A stretch of DNA of 38,809 nt from Aneurinibacillus sp. (GTDB lineage Bacteria; Bacillota; UBA5301; DYFA01), in contig DYFA01000064.1 in assembly GCA_020725425.1 (NCBI GenBank), forward strand, positions 1-38,809. Reading direction: 5' to 3'. Under the pieces are notes generated by a model. That model was not told the DNA's origin and did no database searches. It was given only the letters and a program-made list of their open reading frames with translations. Positions 1 through 7,881 of the stretch are shown in pieces. The translations under genes and the position numbers were made by a program. The number at the start of each line of letters is the position of its first letter. Position 1 is the first letter of the stretch.

Positions 1-479
1 CGCACCCGCTGCGCGCCGACGCCGGCGTACATCTCGACGAACTCCGAGCCGGAGGCCGCCACGAAGACCGAGTCGGTGTAGTTGGCCGCCGCCCTCGCCA
101 GCAGCGTCTTGCCGGTTCCCGGAGGCCCGGAGAGCAGGATGCCTTTGAGCGGGCGGATCCCCATCCGGCTCACCTGCTCTTCCTCCCGGATGAAGTTCAA
201 CGCCTCGAGGAACTCCCGCTTGGCCACCTCCTGGCCGCCGATGTCGTCGAAGCTGACAGAGGAAAAGGCCGCCTGGCCGGGCGCTGACACCACACCGAAC
301 TTGCGCGGCGCCGAGAAGCCAGGCAGCCCCTTACCATCCGTCACCAGGCGCAGGAGGAGAAAAGCCCCACCCAGCAGAAGAAGGGCGCTCACGTCCAGCC
401 CCCGGCTGATCAGAAAGACCAGGAGAGCCAGGCCGGCGCCGATCAGAGCTTCCCGCCACGGCCACTTCTGTCTATCCAA
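1..479 (-). CDS. FtsH-like membrane-anchored AAA+ ATPase (3' end outside window)
   Basis: The first 159 codons of an FtsH-type AAA+ protein are present; the rest lies beyond base 1. I read the start as TTG at 479, preceded by GGGAGGTGG on the minus strand, overlapping the end of the upstream gene by 8 bases. Two hydrophobic stretches (about residues 10-26 and 30-46) are joined by a very short loop, so the usual extracytoplasmic FtsH domain is absent. The AAA+ part follows: the FDDIGGQE box and a Walker A motif GPPGTGKT, then the SEFVEMYAGVGAQRVR segment typical of FtsH. Known FtsH proteins are processive membrane proteases. The Walker B and HEXXH zinc-protease motifs are not in view, so a protease function is inference; it could be a protease-dead ATPase. 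Confidence 0.8.
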   Translation of the reverse strand, partial: MDRQKWPWREALIGAGLALLVFLISRGLDVSALLLLGGAFLLLRLVTDGKGLPGFSAPRKFGVVSAPGQAAFSSVSFDDIGGQEVAKREFLEALNFIREEEQVSRMGIRPLKGILLSGPPGTGKTLLARAAANYTDSVFVAASGSEFVEMYAGVGAQRV

Positions 480-1032
480 GCGGACCACCTCCCTCGCCCG
501 GAGGGTCCACGGGCGGTGCCGGGCGGCGCTCGAGCACCGCGTAGAGCACTGCCTTCCCGTCACGCAGCCCCAGGTAAATGCGTCCGTCCTCCACCCAGAG
601 ATAGGGCTGGTCCAACCCCAGCGTCCTGGCCTGGTCCTCCACTGCCGCCCGCATCGCGCTGAACCGCCCCGTGGCCAGCCCTTCCTGGAGAGTGAAGTTC
701 ATCTCGTACAGCGCCCGGGTGAGCCGCGCCGTGCGGTTGTCCCGCACCACGACCCGCCCTCCGTTCCGTCCGTAGGCCCGGGCCAACAGGTCAGAGAGCT
801 GCTGGTACGAGGCGCGGAAGTCGCGCGCCGGCCCCATGGTGACCACCAGGTCGACCCGCCCACTCTCACGCACCAACTCCGCCCGCCGAACCCCGTCGAC
901 TGAAGACGCGGCGCCCACCAGCGGGCGCTCGACCTGGTACCGGCTGACCAGCCAGTCGGCGCCGAAGACCGCCGCCGCGAGGGCGGCGAAGACCGCCAGG
1001 ATGATCTCGAGTCTTAGCCCGTTGAGCCGCAC
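472..1032 (-). CDS. Membrane-anchored protein of unknown function
   Basis: A 186-residue protein that I do not recognise as a named family. It starts with GTG at 1032 behind a strong GAGGTGGGG site. One N-terminal hydrophobic segment (about residues 8-28) should anchor it with the rest outside the membrane. The remainder is a soluble alpha/beta-looking domain of about 130 residues, ending in a proline- and glycine-rich tail. Its stop overlaps the start of the FtsH-like ATPase by 8 bases, so the two are probably translationally coupled and may work together, for example as adaptor or extracytoplasmic sensor for the ATPase. That pairing is inference from gene order only. The coding call is firm; the function is unknown. 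Confidence 0.75.
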   Translation of the reverse strand: MRLNGLRLEIILAVFAALAAAVFGADWLVSRYQVERPLVGAASSVDGVRRAELVRESGRVDLVVTMGPARDFRASYQQLSDLLARAYGRNGGRVVVRDNRTARLTRALYEMNFTLQEGLATGRFSAMRAAVEDQARTLGLDQPYLWVEDGRIYLGLRDGKAVLYAVLERRPAPPVDPPGEGGGPLG

Positions 1033-1065
1033 TTTCCCCCACCTCTTCTGGCCCGGGCCGATTGC

Positions 1066-1111
1066 TTTACATAATAATGGGCAACAGGTTTACATAATCG
1101 GTTTACGTAAG
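1066..1111 (-). promoter_or_regulatory. Three direct repeats of TTTACATAAT, operator-like
   Basis: Plus-strand copies are TTTACATAAT at 1066-1075, the same at 1089-1098, and TTTACGTAAG at 1102-1111 (the last contains the palindrome TTACGTAA). They sit at and just downstream of the expected transcription start of the promoter at 1115-1123, the usual place for a repressor site. The minus-strand form ATTATGTAAA also resembles one arm of Xer/dif recombination sites. No protein can be assigned. Confidence 0.5.
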
Positions 1112-1114
1112 GGC

Positions 1115-1123
1115 ATTATAGCA
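1115..1123 (-). promoter_or_regulatory. Extended -10 promoter of the 186-aa/FtsH-like unit
   Basis: The minus strand reads TGCTATAAT here, a perfect TATAAT with an upstream TGn extension. There is no convincing -35 box in the GC-rich sequence before it, as is common for extended -10 promoters. Predicted start is near 1108, about 75 bases before the GTG at 1032. Confidence 0.6.
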
Positions 1124-1169
1124 CACTTCGCTCCGCCCCGCCACCCGCCGCGCCTGCTCCACAGCATGG

Positions 1170-1188
1170 TAAAAGGCGGCCGCCGCCT
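1170..1188 (-). terminator. Weak intrinsic terminator after pgsA
   Basis: The minus strand can form AGGCGG-CGG-CCGCCT followed by TTTTA: a 6-bp GC stem, 3-base loop and short T run. It lies between the pgsA stop (1222) and the next promoter (1115), so it fits the end of the liv-rimO-pgsA transcript. The stem is short, so termination may be partial. Confidence 0.45.
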
Positions 1189-1221
1189 GGCGCCCGCCTC
1201 GCTTCTCCCGACACTCCCCCG

Positions 1222-1797
1222 CTACTGCGGTTTGGCTATTCCAGCCCCCTTGCTCCGGGCCGGAGAGCCCGCCGCCGGCAGTCGCCCGACCATCAGTTCG
1301 AGCGGGGCGGCGGCAAAGTACGCTACCCCGGAGAGCACGGTGATCCCGGCCGCCACCCACATCAGCTGGCGCGCCAGCGGGAACTGGATCAGGGTCGCCA
1401 CCACTGCGACGATCTGGGCCAGGGTCTTCGCTTTGCCCCACCCGCTGGCCGGGATGACCACGCCCTCCGCCGCCGCCACCAGGCGTAGGCCCGTGACGGC
1501 GAACTCCCGCCCGATGATGAGGACCGCCACCCCGGCCCCCACCTGCCTCAACTGAACCAGGGAGACCAGGGCGGCAGAGATCAGCAGCTTGTCCGCCAAC
1601 GGATCCAGGAGCGCGCCCAGCCGGGTCACCTCATTCCGCCGCCGGGCCAGGTACCCGTCGAGGCCGTCGGTGGCCGCCGCCAGGGTGAAGACGAGCGCCC
1701 CTGCATACCCCCCGTAGGGGAGGTTCAGGAGGAGCACTGTCATGAAAAGGGGCACGAGAAAGATACGCCCCAGCGTGAGCAGGGTGGCAAGCGTCAC
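1222..1797 (-). CDS. pgsA: CDP-diacylglycerol--glycerol-3-phosphate 3-phosphatidyltransferase
   Basis: A 191-residue integral membrane enzyme that makes phosphatidylglycerol-phosphate from CDP-diacylglycerol and glycerol-3-phosphate, the committed step to phosphatidylglycerol and cardiolipin. The CDP-alcohol phosphotransferase signature is complete: D44, D47, G48, A51, R52, G61, D65 and D69 fit the pattern DxxDGxxARx8Gx3Dx3D. Several hydrophobic helices flank it, as in the family. The GTG start at 1797 overlaps the rimO stop by four bases (GTGA), so translation is coupled to rimO. A rimO-pgsA order is common in Firmicutes. The C-terminal 20 residues are polar and variable. Confidence 0.93.
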   Translation of the reverse strand: MTLATLLTLGRIFLVPLFMTVLLLNLPYGGYAGALVFTLAAATDGLDGYLARRRNEVTRLGALLDPLADKLLISAALVSLVQLRQVGAGVAVLIIGREFAVTGLRLVAAAEGVVIPASGWGKAKTLAQIVAVVATLIQFPLARQLMWVAAGITVLSGVAYFAAAPLELMVGRLPAAGSPARSKGAGIAKPQ

Positions 1798-3146
1798 CGG
1801 GCCACCTCCTCCAGAACACCGAAGGCGTCGTAGGCCGTCGTCCGTTCTATCCTGCCCCAGACGAAGGTCCCCACCGGCGCTCGACCGCGGAGCACCACCC
1901 GCCCGTCCACCTCGGGCGCTTCCCGGGTTGTCCGCCCCTCGACCGTCCGCCGGCCGACCTTCTCCACCAGCACCAGGTCCCGCCGGCCGCGCCGGGCCCG
2001 CTGGCAGGTCGCTGAGATCGCCTGCTGGACTCGTATCGCCCGGCGGAGCCGCTCCTCCGCCACCTCGCGCGGCACCCGCCCTCGCAGCCGGGCCGCCGGT
2101 GTCCCCTCCTCGGGGGAGTAGACGAAGAACCCGGCGTGGTCCAGCCTGGCCCGGCGCAGGAAATCCAGAAGCTCCGCGAAGGCTTCGTCCGTCTCACCGG
2201 GGAACCCGACGATGAACGTGCTCCGCACAACCAGGCCCGGCACGGCCGCCCTGGCCCGCTCGAGCAGGCTCAGGTACTCCTCGCCGTTCCCGGCGCGGCG
2301 CATCCCCCGAAGCACGGCCGCGCTGGCGTGCTGCAACGGCAGGTCCAGGTACTTCACGACCTTCTCCTCCTCCGCCATCACCCCGAGCAGGTCCGGCGTG
2401 AGGTGGGCGGGGTGGCCGTAAAGAAACCTGAGCCAGACCAGGCCTTCGAGACGGGCGAGCCGCCGCAGGAGCTCCGGGAGCTTGAACTCACCGCAGCGGT
2501 CCCGCCCGTAAGCCGTGGTGTCCTGGGCAACCAGGGTGATCTCCCGCACACCCCCCGCCACCAGCGCCTCCGCTTCCTTGGCCACGCTCTCCTCGGAACG
2601 GCTGCGATACCCGCCCCGCATCCGCGGGATGGCGCAGAAGGCGCAGCCATGGCTGCACCCCTCGGCGATCTTGACGTAGGCCGAGGCTGGGCCGGTGGTC
2701 ACAAGGCGCGGCCCCTCCTCCGGGAGGTATCCCGCCGCTCCGACTGCCAGGACCCGCTCCCCGGCCAAAGCCCGCGCCACGATCTCCGGCAGGCGGGCAT
2801 ACTCCCCCGTCCCCACCACGGCGTCGACCTCCGGGAGTTCCCGGAAGAGGGTGTCGCCGTAGCGCTGGGCCAGGCAGCCGGCCAAAACGAGGGCACGGCA
2901 ACGGCCGTGCCCCTTCTGCTCCGCCAAGGACAGGACCGTCTCCAGGCTCTCCTCCTTGGCCGCCTGTATGAACCCGCAGGTGTTGACAATCAGCACCTCG
3001 GCTTCACCGGCCTGGTCAGTGAGGGTGTATCCCGCCTCCCCAAGCTTCCCCAGGATCAACTCGGTGTCGACGAGGTTCTTGGCGCAGCCCAGGCTGGCCA
3101 CGGCCACCCGCGGGCCGGCCCCCTGCGTCTCGTATCTATCCTCCAA
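1794..3146 (-). CDS. rimO: Ribosomal protein uS12 methylthiotransferase RimO
   Basis: A radical-SAM methylthiotransferase of about 450 residues that modifies the conserved aspartate of ribosomal protein uS12. The N-terminal UPF0004 domain carries Cys21, Cys57 and Cys91 for one Fe-S cluster, and the radical-SAM triad CSHGCAFC (Cys164, Cys168, Cys171) binds the second. A C-terminal TRAM domain follows. RimO rather than MiaB is supported by SLGCAKNLVDTE and PRMRGGYRSR. I chose TTG at 3146 because AAGGAGG stands six bases before it; an upstream start at 3179 would extend further into livF. With this start the gene overlaps the livF stop by 11 bases, placing a ribosome-modifying gene on the amino-acid transporter transcript. 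Confidence 0.93.
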   Translation of the reverse strand: MEDRYETQGAGPRVAVASLGCAKNLVDTELILGKLGEAGYTLTDQAGEAEVLIVNTCGFIQAAKEESLETVLSLAEQKGHGRCRALVLAGCLAQRYGDTLFRELPEVDAVVGTGEYARLPEIVARALAGERVLAVGAAGYLPEEGPRLVTTGPASAYVKIAEGCSHGCAFCAIPRMRGGYRSRSEESVAKEAEALVAGGVREITLVAQDTTAYGRDRCGEFKLPELLRRLARLEGLVWLRFLYGHPAHLTPDLLGVMAEEEKVVKYLDLPLQHASAAVLRGMRRAGNGEEYLSLLERARAAVPGLVVRSTFIVGFPGETDEAFAELLDFLRRARLDHAGFFVYSPEEGTPAARLRGRVPREVAEERLRRAIRVQQAISATCQRARRGRRDLVLVEKVGRRTVEGRTTREAPEVDGRVVLRGRAPVGTFVWGRIERTTAYDAFGVLEEVAR

Positions 3147-3846
3147 GATACGCCTCCTTGACCCGGGGATCGGCCGCAAGCTCGGCCGCGGTCCCCGCGA
3201 GCACCACCCGGCCCGTCTCCAGCACGTAGCCCCGGTGAGCGATCTTCAGCGCCATGTGGGCGTTCTGCTCGACCAACAGGATTGTCGTCCCCCGGGCGTT
3301 GATCTCCCCGATTGTCCGGAAGATCTCCTTGACCAGAAGCGGCGAGAGCCCCATCGACGGCTCGTCCAGGAGCATCACCCGCCCCCGGGTCATCAGGGCC
3401 CGCGCCACCGCCAGCATCTGCTGCTCTCCGCCGGAGAGGGTGCCACCCAACTGCCGCCGACGCTCCCCAAGGCGCGGGAAGAGCTCGTAGACGTAGCGGA
3501 AGTCCGCCGCCACCTGGGCCTTGTCCTTCCGGGTCCAGGTCGCAAGCTCCAGGTTCTCCTGAACCGTCAGGTTGGCGAAGATGCCCCGCCCCTCCGGGAC
3601 GTGGGCGATACCGCGGGCGACGATCTCGTGCGCCGGCAGCTTCCGCAGGTCCACCCCGCCGAGGCGCACCTCCCCCCGCCGCAGCGGCAGGAGCCCGGAA
3701 ATCGTCCGGAGGGTGGTGGACTTCCCCGCCCCGTTGGCCCCCAGGAGGGTGACGATCTCGCCTTCTTCCACTTGAAAGGAGACTCCCTGGAGTGCCACGA
3801 TCGCCCCGTAGGCCACCTCGACGTCGAGGAATTCGAGGAGCTTCAT
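3136..3846 (-). CDS. livF: Branched-chain amino-acid ABC transporter ATP-binding protein LivF
   Basis: A 236-residue cytoplasmic ATPase of the high-affinity branched-chain amino-acid (LIV/HAAT) importer. Visible motifs: Walker A GANGAGKST near residue 36, signature LSGGEQQ, Walker B VMLLDEPS with the LivF-typical MGLSP continuation, and the switch histidine region near LLVEQNA. The EGRGIF segment after the Q-loop region is characteristic of LivF rather than LivG. ATG at 3846 overlaps the livG stop by four bases (ATGA). It should dimerise with LivG to drive LivH/LivM. Substrate preference cannot be read from the ATPase. Confidence 0.95.
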   Translation of the reverse strand: MKLLEFLDVEVAYGAIVALQGVSFQVEEGEIVTLLGANGAGKSTTLRTISGLLPLRRGEVRLGGVDLRKLPAHEIVARGIAHVPEGRGIFANLTVQENLELATWTRKDKAQVAADFRYVYELFPRLGERRRQLGGTLSGGEQQMLAVARALMTRGRVMLLDEPSMGLSPLLVKEIFRTIGEINARGTTILLVEQNAHMALKIAHRGYVLETGRVVLAGTAAELAADPRVKEAYLGG

Positions 3847-4613
3847 GCGCCTTCCTCCTCCCCGAGATACGCTTCGATGACCCGCCGGTTGTCAACTATT
3901 TCCGCCGGCGTCCCTTCCGCGATCGTCTCGCCGAAGTCCATCACCTGGATACGCTCGCACAGGTTCATCACCAGGCGCATCTGGTGCTCGATCAGAAAGA
4001 CCGTCAGTTGGAACTTCTCGCGCACCCAGCGGATGAGCTCGACCAGCTCTCCGACCTCCCGGGGGTTCATCCCCGCCGCCGGTTCGTCCAGGAGGAGGAG
4101 GCGCGGGTTGGTCGCCAGCGCCCGGGCGATCTCGAGCCGTCGCTGCTCGCCGTAGGGGAGGCTCTTCGCCAGCTGGTCGTACCTGCTCTCCAGGCGGAAG
4201 AGGCGGAGCAACTCGTAGGCCTGCTCTGTGATAGCCTGTTCCCGGGCGTTGAAGCCGGGGCCGTGGAGAACCGCTCCCCAGAGGTGGTAGCCGGTCCGGT
4301 AGTTGAACGCCACCTTTATGTTGTCCAAGACCGTCATCCCGCCGAACAGCCGGATGTTTTGGAAGGTCCGGGCGACCCCCCTCTGCGTGATCCTGTGCGC
4401 CGGGAGGCCGACGAGCTCACGACCGGCCAGCTTGACGCTCCCCGCCGTCGGAGGGTAAACCCCGGTGATCAGGTTGAAGACGGTCGTCTTGCCGGCCCCG
4501 TTCGGACCGATCAGCCCGTACAGGGCGCCCTCCGGCAGGTCGAGGTTGAAGTCAGCCACCGCGAGGAGGCCGCCGAAGCGCTTCGACAGGTTCCTAACCT
4601 CGAGCAGGTTCAC
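3843..4613 (-). CDS. livG: Branched-chain amino-acid ABC transporter ATP-binding protein LivG
   Basis: A 256-residue ATPase partner of LivF. It has Walker [10 protein letters not shown], the LivG-type [18 protein letters not shown] segment, a degenerate signature [15 protein letters not shown], Walker [14 protein letters not shown] and the H-loop in LIEHQM. The start is GTG at 4613: GGAGGTG lies seven bases upstream, and the family alignment begins at this point; the longer frame reaching 4643 has an unlikely Cys/Arg-rich leader. The start lies inside the end of livM (20-base overlap). LPYGEQ in place of LSGGEQ is normal for LivG. Confidence 0.94.
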   Translation of the reverse strand: MNLLEVRNLSKRFGGLLAVADFNLDLPEGALYGLIGPNGAGKTTVFNLITGVYPPTAGSVKLAGRELVGLPAHRITQRGVARTFQNIRLFGGMTVLDNIKVAFNYRTGYHLWGAVLHGPGFNAREQAITEQAYELLRLFRLESRYDQLAKSLPYGEQRRLEIARALATNPRLLLLDEPAAGMNPREVGELVELIRWVREKFQLTVFLIEHQMRLVMNLCERIQVMDFGETIAEGTPAEIVDNRRVIEAYLGEEEGA

Positions 4614-5625
4614 GTCGGGGCACCTCCTCCCGCCGCGGCACAAAGGCGAATTCCCGGTTGCCCATCAGCCCCTGCGGCCGGGTCAGCATGATCACGATGA
4701 GCACCAGGGGGCTGATCACCATGCGCCACTCGGCCAGGTTGAACTGGCTGAGGACACCGCGGAGCGACTCGAGCAACACCGTCATGATAGTCACGCCCAG
4801 CACCGACCCGGAGAGGCTGGCCATCCCGCCCAGGTAGAGCATCACGAGCAGGTCGGTAGTGCGCAGGTAAGTGAAGCTGGACGGGTGGATGTACTGCTGG
4901 TAGTGGGCCCAGAGAGCGCCTGCCAGCCCCGCGAAGAACGCCGCGATCACGAAGGCGATCATCTTGTACCGCATCACGTCGACGCCCATCATCTCAGCGG
5001 CGATTTCGTTCTCCCGGATGGCCAGCCACACCCGGCCGTAGTTGGAGTAGACCAGGTTCCGGAGAATGATCAGGGACAGGCCGGCGACCACCGCCACCAG
5101 CCAGAAGCTCGTCATCTTCGGCTGCCCGCCCCACCCTCGCGGCCCCCCGATCACCTCGAGGTTCTGGATGATGTTCACGATGATCATGTTGAACCCCAGC
5201 GTGACGATGGCCAGGTAGTCGCCGAAGGTCTTGAAGGCCGGCAGCGCGATCAGGTAGCCTACCACTGCTCCGGCCAGCGCTCCCACCGGCAGGGCTACCC
5301 AGAACGACTGGTGGAAGAGCAGGGTCACTACAGAGGAGGCGTACGCCCCCACTGCCAGGAAGCCGGCATGCCCGATCGCGAATTCGCCGAGATACCCGTT
5401 GACCAGGTTCAAGCTCGCCACCAGGATCACGTTGATCCCGATCAGCGTCAGGTTGTGAAGGTAGTAGGGGTTGGCGAGCTCCACCGACCCGATGGACCAC
5501 TGGTACCGTGCGGCCAGCATCACCAGGATCACCAGCGCGGCGTAGACCCCGGCGGCCGCGTAGCCCCGCCATCCGAGGCGGAGCCGGTCCCGCATGATCT
5601 GCCACTCAGGCTGAATCGTATGCAT
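4594..5625 (-). CDS. livM: Branched-chain amino-acid ABC transporter permease LivM
   Basis: A 343-residue membrane permease with about ten hydrophobic segments. The core block [23 protein letters not shown], with the phrase IGHAGF, is the hallmark of LivM-type permeases; [13 protein letters not shown] further on is the coupling loop that contacts the ATPases. I chose ATG at 5625, preceded by GAGGCGGG; the frame stays open upstream but overlaps livH and has no hydrophobic or family-like content there. The C-terminal [11 protein letters not shown] is a normal ending, followed by a basic tail. It forms the translocation pore with LivH. Confidence 0.94.
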   Translation of the reverse strand: MHTIQPEWQIMRDRLRLGWRGYAAAGVYAALVILVMLAARYQWSIGSVELANPYYLHNLTLIGINVILVASLNLVNGYLGEFAIGHAGFLAVGAYASSVVTLLFHQSFWVALPVGALAGAVVGYLIALPAFKTFGDYLAIVTLGFNMIIVNIIQNLEVIGGPRGWGGQPKMTSFWLVAVVAGLSLIILRNLVYSNYGRVWLAIRENEIAAEMMGVDVMRYKMIAFVIAAFFAGLAGALWAHYQQYIHPSSFTYLRTTDLLVMLYLGGMASLSGSVLGVTIMTVLLESLRGVLSQFNLAEWRMVISPLVLIVIMLTRPQGLMGNREFAFVPRREEVPRREPARG

Positions 5626-5639
5626 CGTTCCCGCCTCAC

Positions 5640-6518
5640 CTACACTTTCTTGGTCACTGGCCGCCCGAGCAGGCCGGTGGGCTTGATCAGGAGCACCAGG
5701 ATAAGGATGGCGAAGGCAATGCCGTCCCGGAGAGTGGACCGGAAGGTGGCGCCGATCACCTCGACCGTCCCGAGGATGAAGCCGCCGAGCATAGCCCCGT
5801 CCACCTGGCCGATGCCGCCCATGACGGCCGAGATGAAGGCTTTCCACCCGATGACGATCCCCATGTACGGGTCGATCATCGGGTAGGCCTGTCCGTAGAA
5901 GATGCCGCCCGCCGCGGCGAGGGCCGAGCCCAGGGCGAAGGTGGCCGAGACAATCAGGTTCAGGTTGATCCCCATGAGGGGAACGACCTCCTTGTTGTCG
6001 GAGACGGCGCGCATCGCCTTGCCCAGCATCGTCTGACGGATGATGTACCGCAGGACGAGCATCAGGGCGATCGACACGCCGATGACCATCAACTGGACGT
6101 TGGTGGTCGAAACCCCGGACAGGCTGAGGGTGCGCGGGGCGATGAGCACCGGGTAAGCCTGGGGGTTGGCGCTGATCGCCGCCCGCACGAAATTCTCCAG
6201 AAAAATGCCGACACCCAACGCCGTGATCACTGCCGACATGCGCTGGGCGTGCCGCAGGCGCCGGTAGGCGACCCGCTCGATCGTCACGCCCAACAGGGCG
6301 GTGAGCCCCATAGTAACCAGGACGAGCACCAGGAAGGGCGGCTTGAGGAAGAGGGCGACGCCCAGGCCGATATACGCCCCCACCATGAAGATGTCCCCGT
6401 GGGCGAAGTTGATGAGGCGGATGATCCCATAGACCATGCTGTAACCCAGGGCGATCAGCGCGTAGATCGCTCCCAACTGCAGGGCGTTGAGCGCCTGCTG
6501 GATGATGACGGTGTACAC
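5640..6518 (-). CDS. livH: Branched-chain amino-acid ABC transporter permease LivH
   Basis: A 292-residue membrane permease. Diagnostic blocks are [27 protein letters not shown] near the N-terminus and the ATPase-coupling loop [19 protein letters not shown], both typical of LivH. GTG at 6518 is the start, with AAAGGAG eight bases upstream; a frame extending to 6548 would include that site in the coding region. The gene follows the binding-protein gene after a strong hairpin, which probably sets its expression below that of the binding protein. The C-terminus ([12 protein letters not shown]) is family-typical. Confidence 0.94.
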   Translation of the reverse strand: MYTVIIQQALNALQLGAIYALIALGYSMVYGIIRLINFAHGDIFMVGAYIGLGVALFLKPPFLVLVLVTMGLTALLGVTIERVAYRRLRHAQRMSAVITALGVGIFLENFVRAAISANPQAYPVLIAPRTLSLSGVSTTNVQLMVIGVSIALMLVLRYIIRQTMLGKAMRAVSDNKEVVPLMGINLNLIVSATFALGSALAAAGGIFYGQAYPMIDPYMGIVIGWKAFISAVMGGIGQVDGAMLGGFILGTVEVIGATFRSTLRDGIAFAILILVLLIKPTGLLGRPVTKKV

Positions 6519-6552
6519 TGGCCTTTCTCCTTTAGCCGGAATAGGCAAGGGC

Positions 6553-6579
6553 GGGGAGGGGTCGCTCCGACCCCTCCCC
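6553..6579 (-). other. Strong intercistronic hairpin between binding protein and livH
   Basis: GGGGAGGGGTCG and CGACCCCTCCCC form a perfect 12-bp stem with a 3-base loop (6565-6567). No T run follows on the minus strand, so it is unlikely to be a full terminator. In many ABC operons such hairpins protect the upstream binding-protein message from 3' exonucleases or give partial attenuation, which would fit here. Confidence 0.75.
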
Positions 6580-6596
6580 CCTCCCCTGGTTGACTC

Positions 6597-7742
6597 CTAG
6601 GGGTTGACCGTCGAGTCGTACACGAACTTTCCGCCGGTGATCTTGATCATGACGGCGGACTTGACCGGATCCGGGCTGCCGGCGAAGGTGATGGTCCCCG
6701 TCACGCCCTTGAAGCCCTTGGTTTGGGCCAGGGCGTCGCGGATAGCCTTCCGGTCGAGCTTGCCGGCCTTCTCAATCGCCTGGAAGACGATGTAGGCCGC
6801 GTCGTAGGTCAGGGCGCCGGCCGCATCCGGCTTCATCCCGAACTTCTTCTCGTAGGCCGCCACGAACTTGTCCGAGATCGGGTTCTTCACGTCGGGCGAG
6901 TAGTGGTTGGAGAAGTAGGTGCCCTCCAGGTACTCGGCTCCCAGCTTCAGGAGGTCCGGGCTGTCCCAGGAGTCGGAGCCGATGACCTTCGCCTTCAGGC
7001 CGAGCTTATGCGCCTGCTGAACCTGGAGCGGGACTTCGTTGAAGTAGTTGGGCAGGAAGAGCACGTCGGGGTTGGCCGTCTTGATCTTGGTGAGCTGGGC
7101 GGAGAAGTCCTTGTCGCCGGTGGTGTAGGTTTCGAAGGCCACCACCTTGCCGCCGGCTCTGGCGAACTCCTCTTTGAACACCTCGGCGATTCCCTTGTTG
7201 TAGTCGCTCGCCACATCGTAGAGGACGGCCGCCGTCTTGGCCTTCAGCCGGTTCTTGGCGAACATGGCGACTACCTTGCCCTGGAACGGGTCGATGAAGC
7301 AGGCGCGGAAGACGAACTGCTTCCCCTTGGTCACGTTCGGGTTGGTGGACCAGGGCGAGATCTGCGGTACACCCGCCGCCTCGGCGATCGGCGCCCCGGC
7401 GTTGGAGCATTTGGACGACTGGGAGCCGATGATCGCCAGCACCTGGTCCTGGTTGATCAGCTTCTGAAAGACCGTGGCGGTCGACTCCGGCTTGTTCTCG
7501 TCGTCCTCGATGACGAACTTGACCTTGATCTTCTCCTTGCCGACCTTGAGCCCGCCTTTGGCGTTGATCTCCTCCTCCGCCATGAGGGCGGCGTTCTTGG
7601 TCGACTGCCCTAGAGCGGCGATGTCCCCCGTGATCGGCGCTGAAACCCCGATCCGGATCTCCTTGGCTGCCAGGGCGGTGCCGGCTGTGGCGACCACCAG
7701 CGCCACCGCCAGCAGCGCGACTATCCCTTTACGGCTTGCCAC
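6597..7742 (-). CDS. livK: Branched-chain amino-acid ABC transporter substrate-binding protein
   Basis: A 381-residue periplasmic-binding-fold protein (LivJ/LivK type) that captures branched-chain or related amino acids for LivHMGF. It begins with GTG at 7742 behind GGAGGG. A Sec signal peptide spans about residues 1-25, with likely cleavage after ALAA before KEIRIG. There is no lipobox cysteine, although Firmicute binding proteins are usually lipoproteins, so how it stays at the cell surface is unclear. The mature part has the family pattern IRIGVSAPITGDIAALG, AIIGSQSS and PQISPWSTNP. A hairpin separates it from livH. Exact ligand cannot be decided from sequence by eye. Confidence 0.93.
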   Translation of the reverse strand: MASRKGIVALLAVALVVATAGTALAAKEIRIGVSAPITGDIAALGQSTKNAALMAEEEINAKGGLKVGKEKIKVKFVIEDDENKPESTATVFQKLINQDQVLAIIGSQSSKCSNAGAPIAEAAGVPQISPWSTNPNVTKGKQFVFRACFIDPFQGKVVAMFAKNRLKAKTAAVLYDVASDYNKGIAEVFKEEFARAGGKVVAFETYTTGDKDFSAQLTKIKTANPDVLFLPNYFNEVPLQVQQAHKLGLKAKVIGSDSWDSPDLLKLGAEYLEGTYFSNHYSPDVKNPISDKFVAAYEKKFGMKPDAAGALTYDAAYIVFQAIEKAGKLDRKAIRDALAQTKGFKGVTGTITFAGSPDPVKSAVMIKITGGKFVYDSTVNP

Positions 7743-7846
7743 GCAAACTTCCCTCCTCGTCTTCTGGGTGGATCTGGCTTAACCTTCCTGCGTCAACACG
7801 TGTCTCTTGGGCCAGCGGGCCAGGTTCGTCTCGCGCTGAAGGTCCC

Positions 7847-7857
7847 TCACCTCCTTT
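7847..7857 (-). promoter_or_regulatory. Orphan perfect Shine-Dalgarno sequence in the binding-protein leader
   Basis: The minus strand reads AAAGGAGGTGA, the full 11-base complement of the 16S rRNA 3' end, in the 139-base gap between cobO and the binding-protein gene. No ATG, GTG or TTG follows at a usable distance. A 22-codon frame starts with the GTG inside the motif itself and ends near 7780, but its spacing is wrong for initiation. It may be a relic or a ribosome standby site. Confidence 0.4.
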
Positions 7858-7881
7858 CCGGCCCGTCGACCGTGCCTCGAC

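Noticed and set aside
82-903. Plus-strand open frame across the FtsH-like gene and its neighbour
   Set aside because: It is a shadow of two supported minus-strand genes; its product is Arg/Pro/Ser-rich and matches no family I know.
1066-1111. CRISPR-like or Xer/dif site reading of the TTTACATAAT repeats
   Set aside because: The units are too short and unevenly spaced for CRISPR, and there is no pair of inverted arms around a 6-base core as in dif.
6553-6579. Hairpin between the binding-protein gene and livH read as a full terminator
   Set aside because: No T run follows on the minus strand and the transporter genes downstream have no obvious separate promoter, so I call it an intercistronic hairpin.
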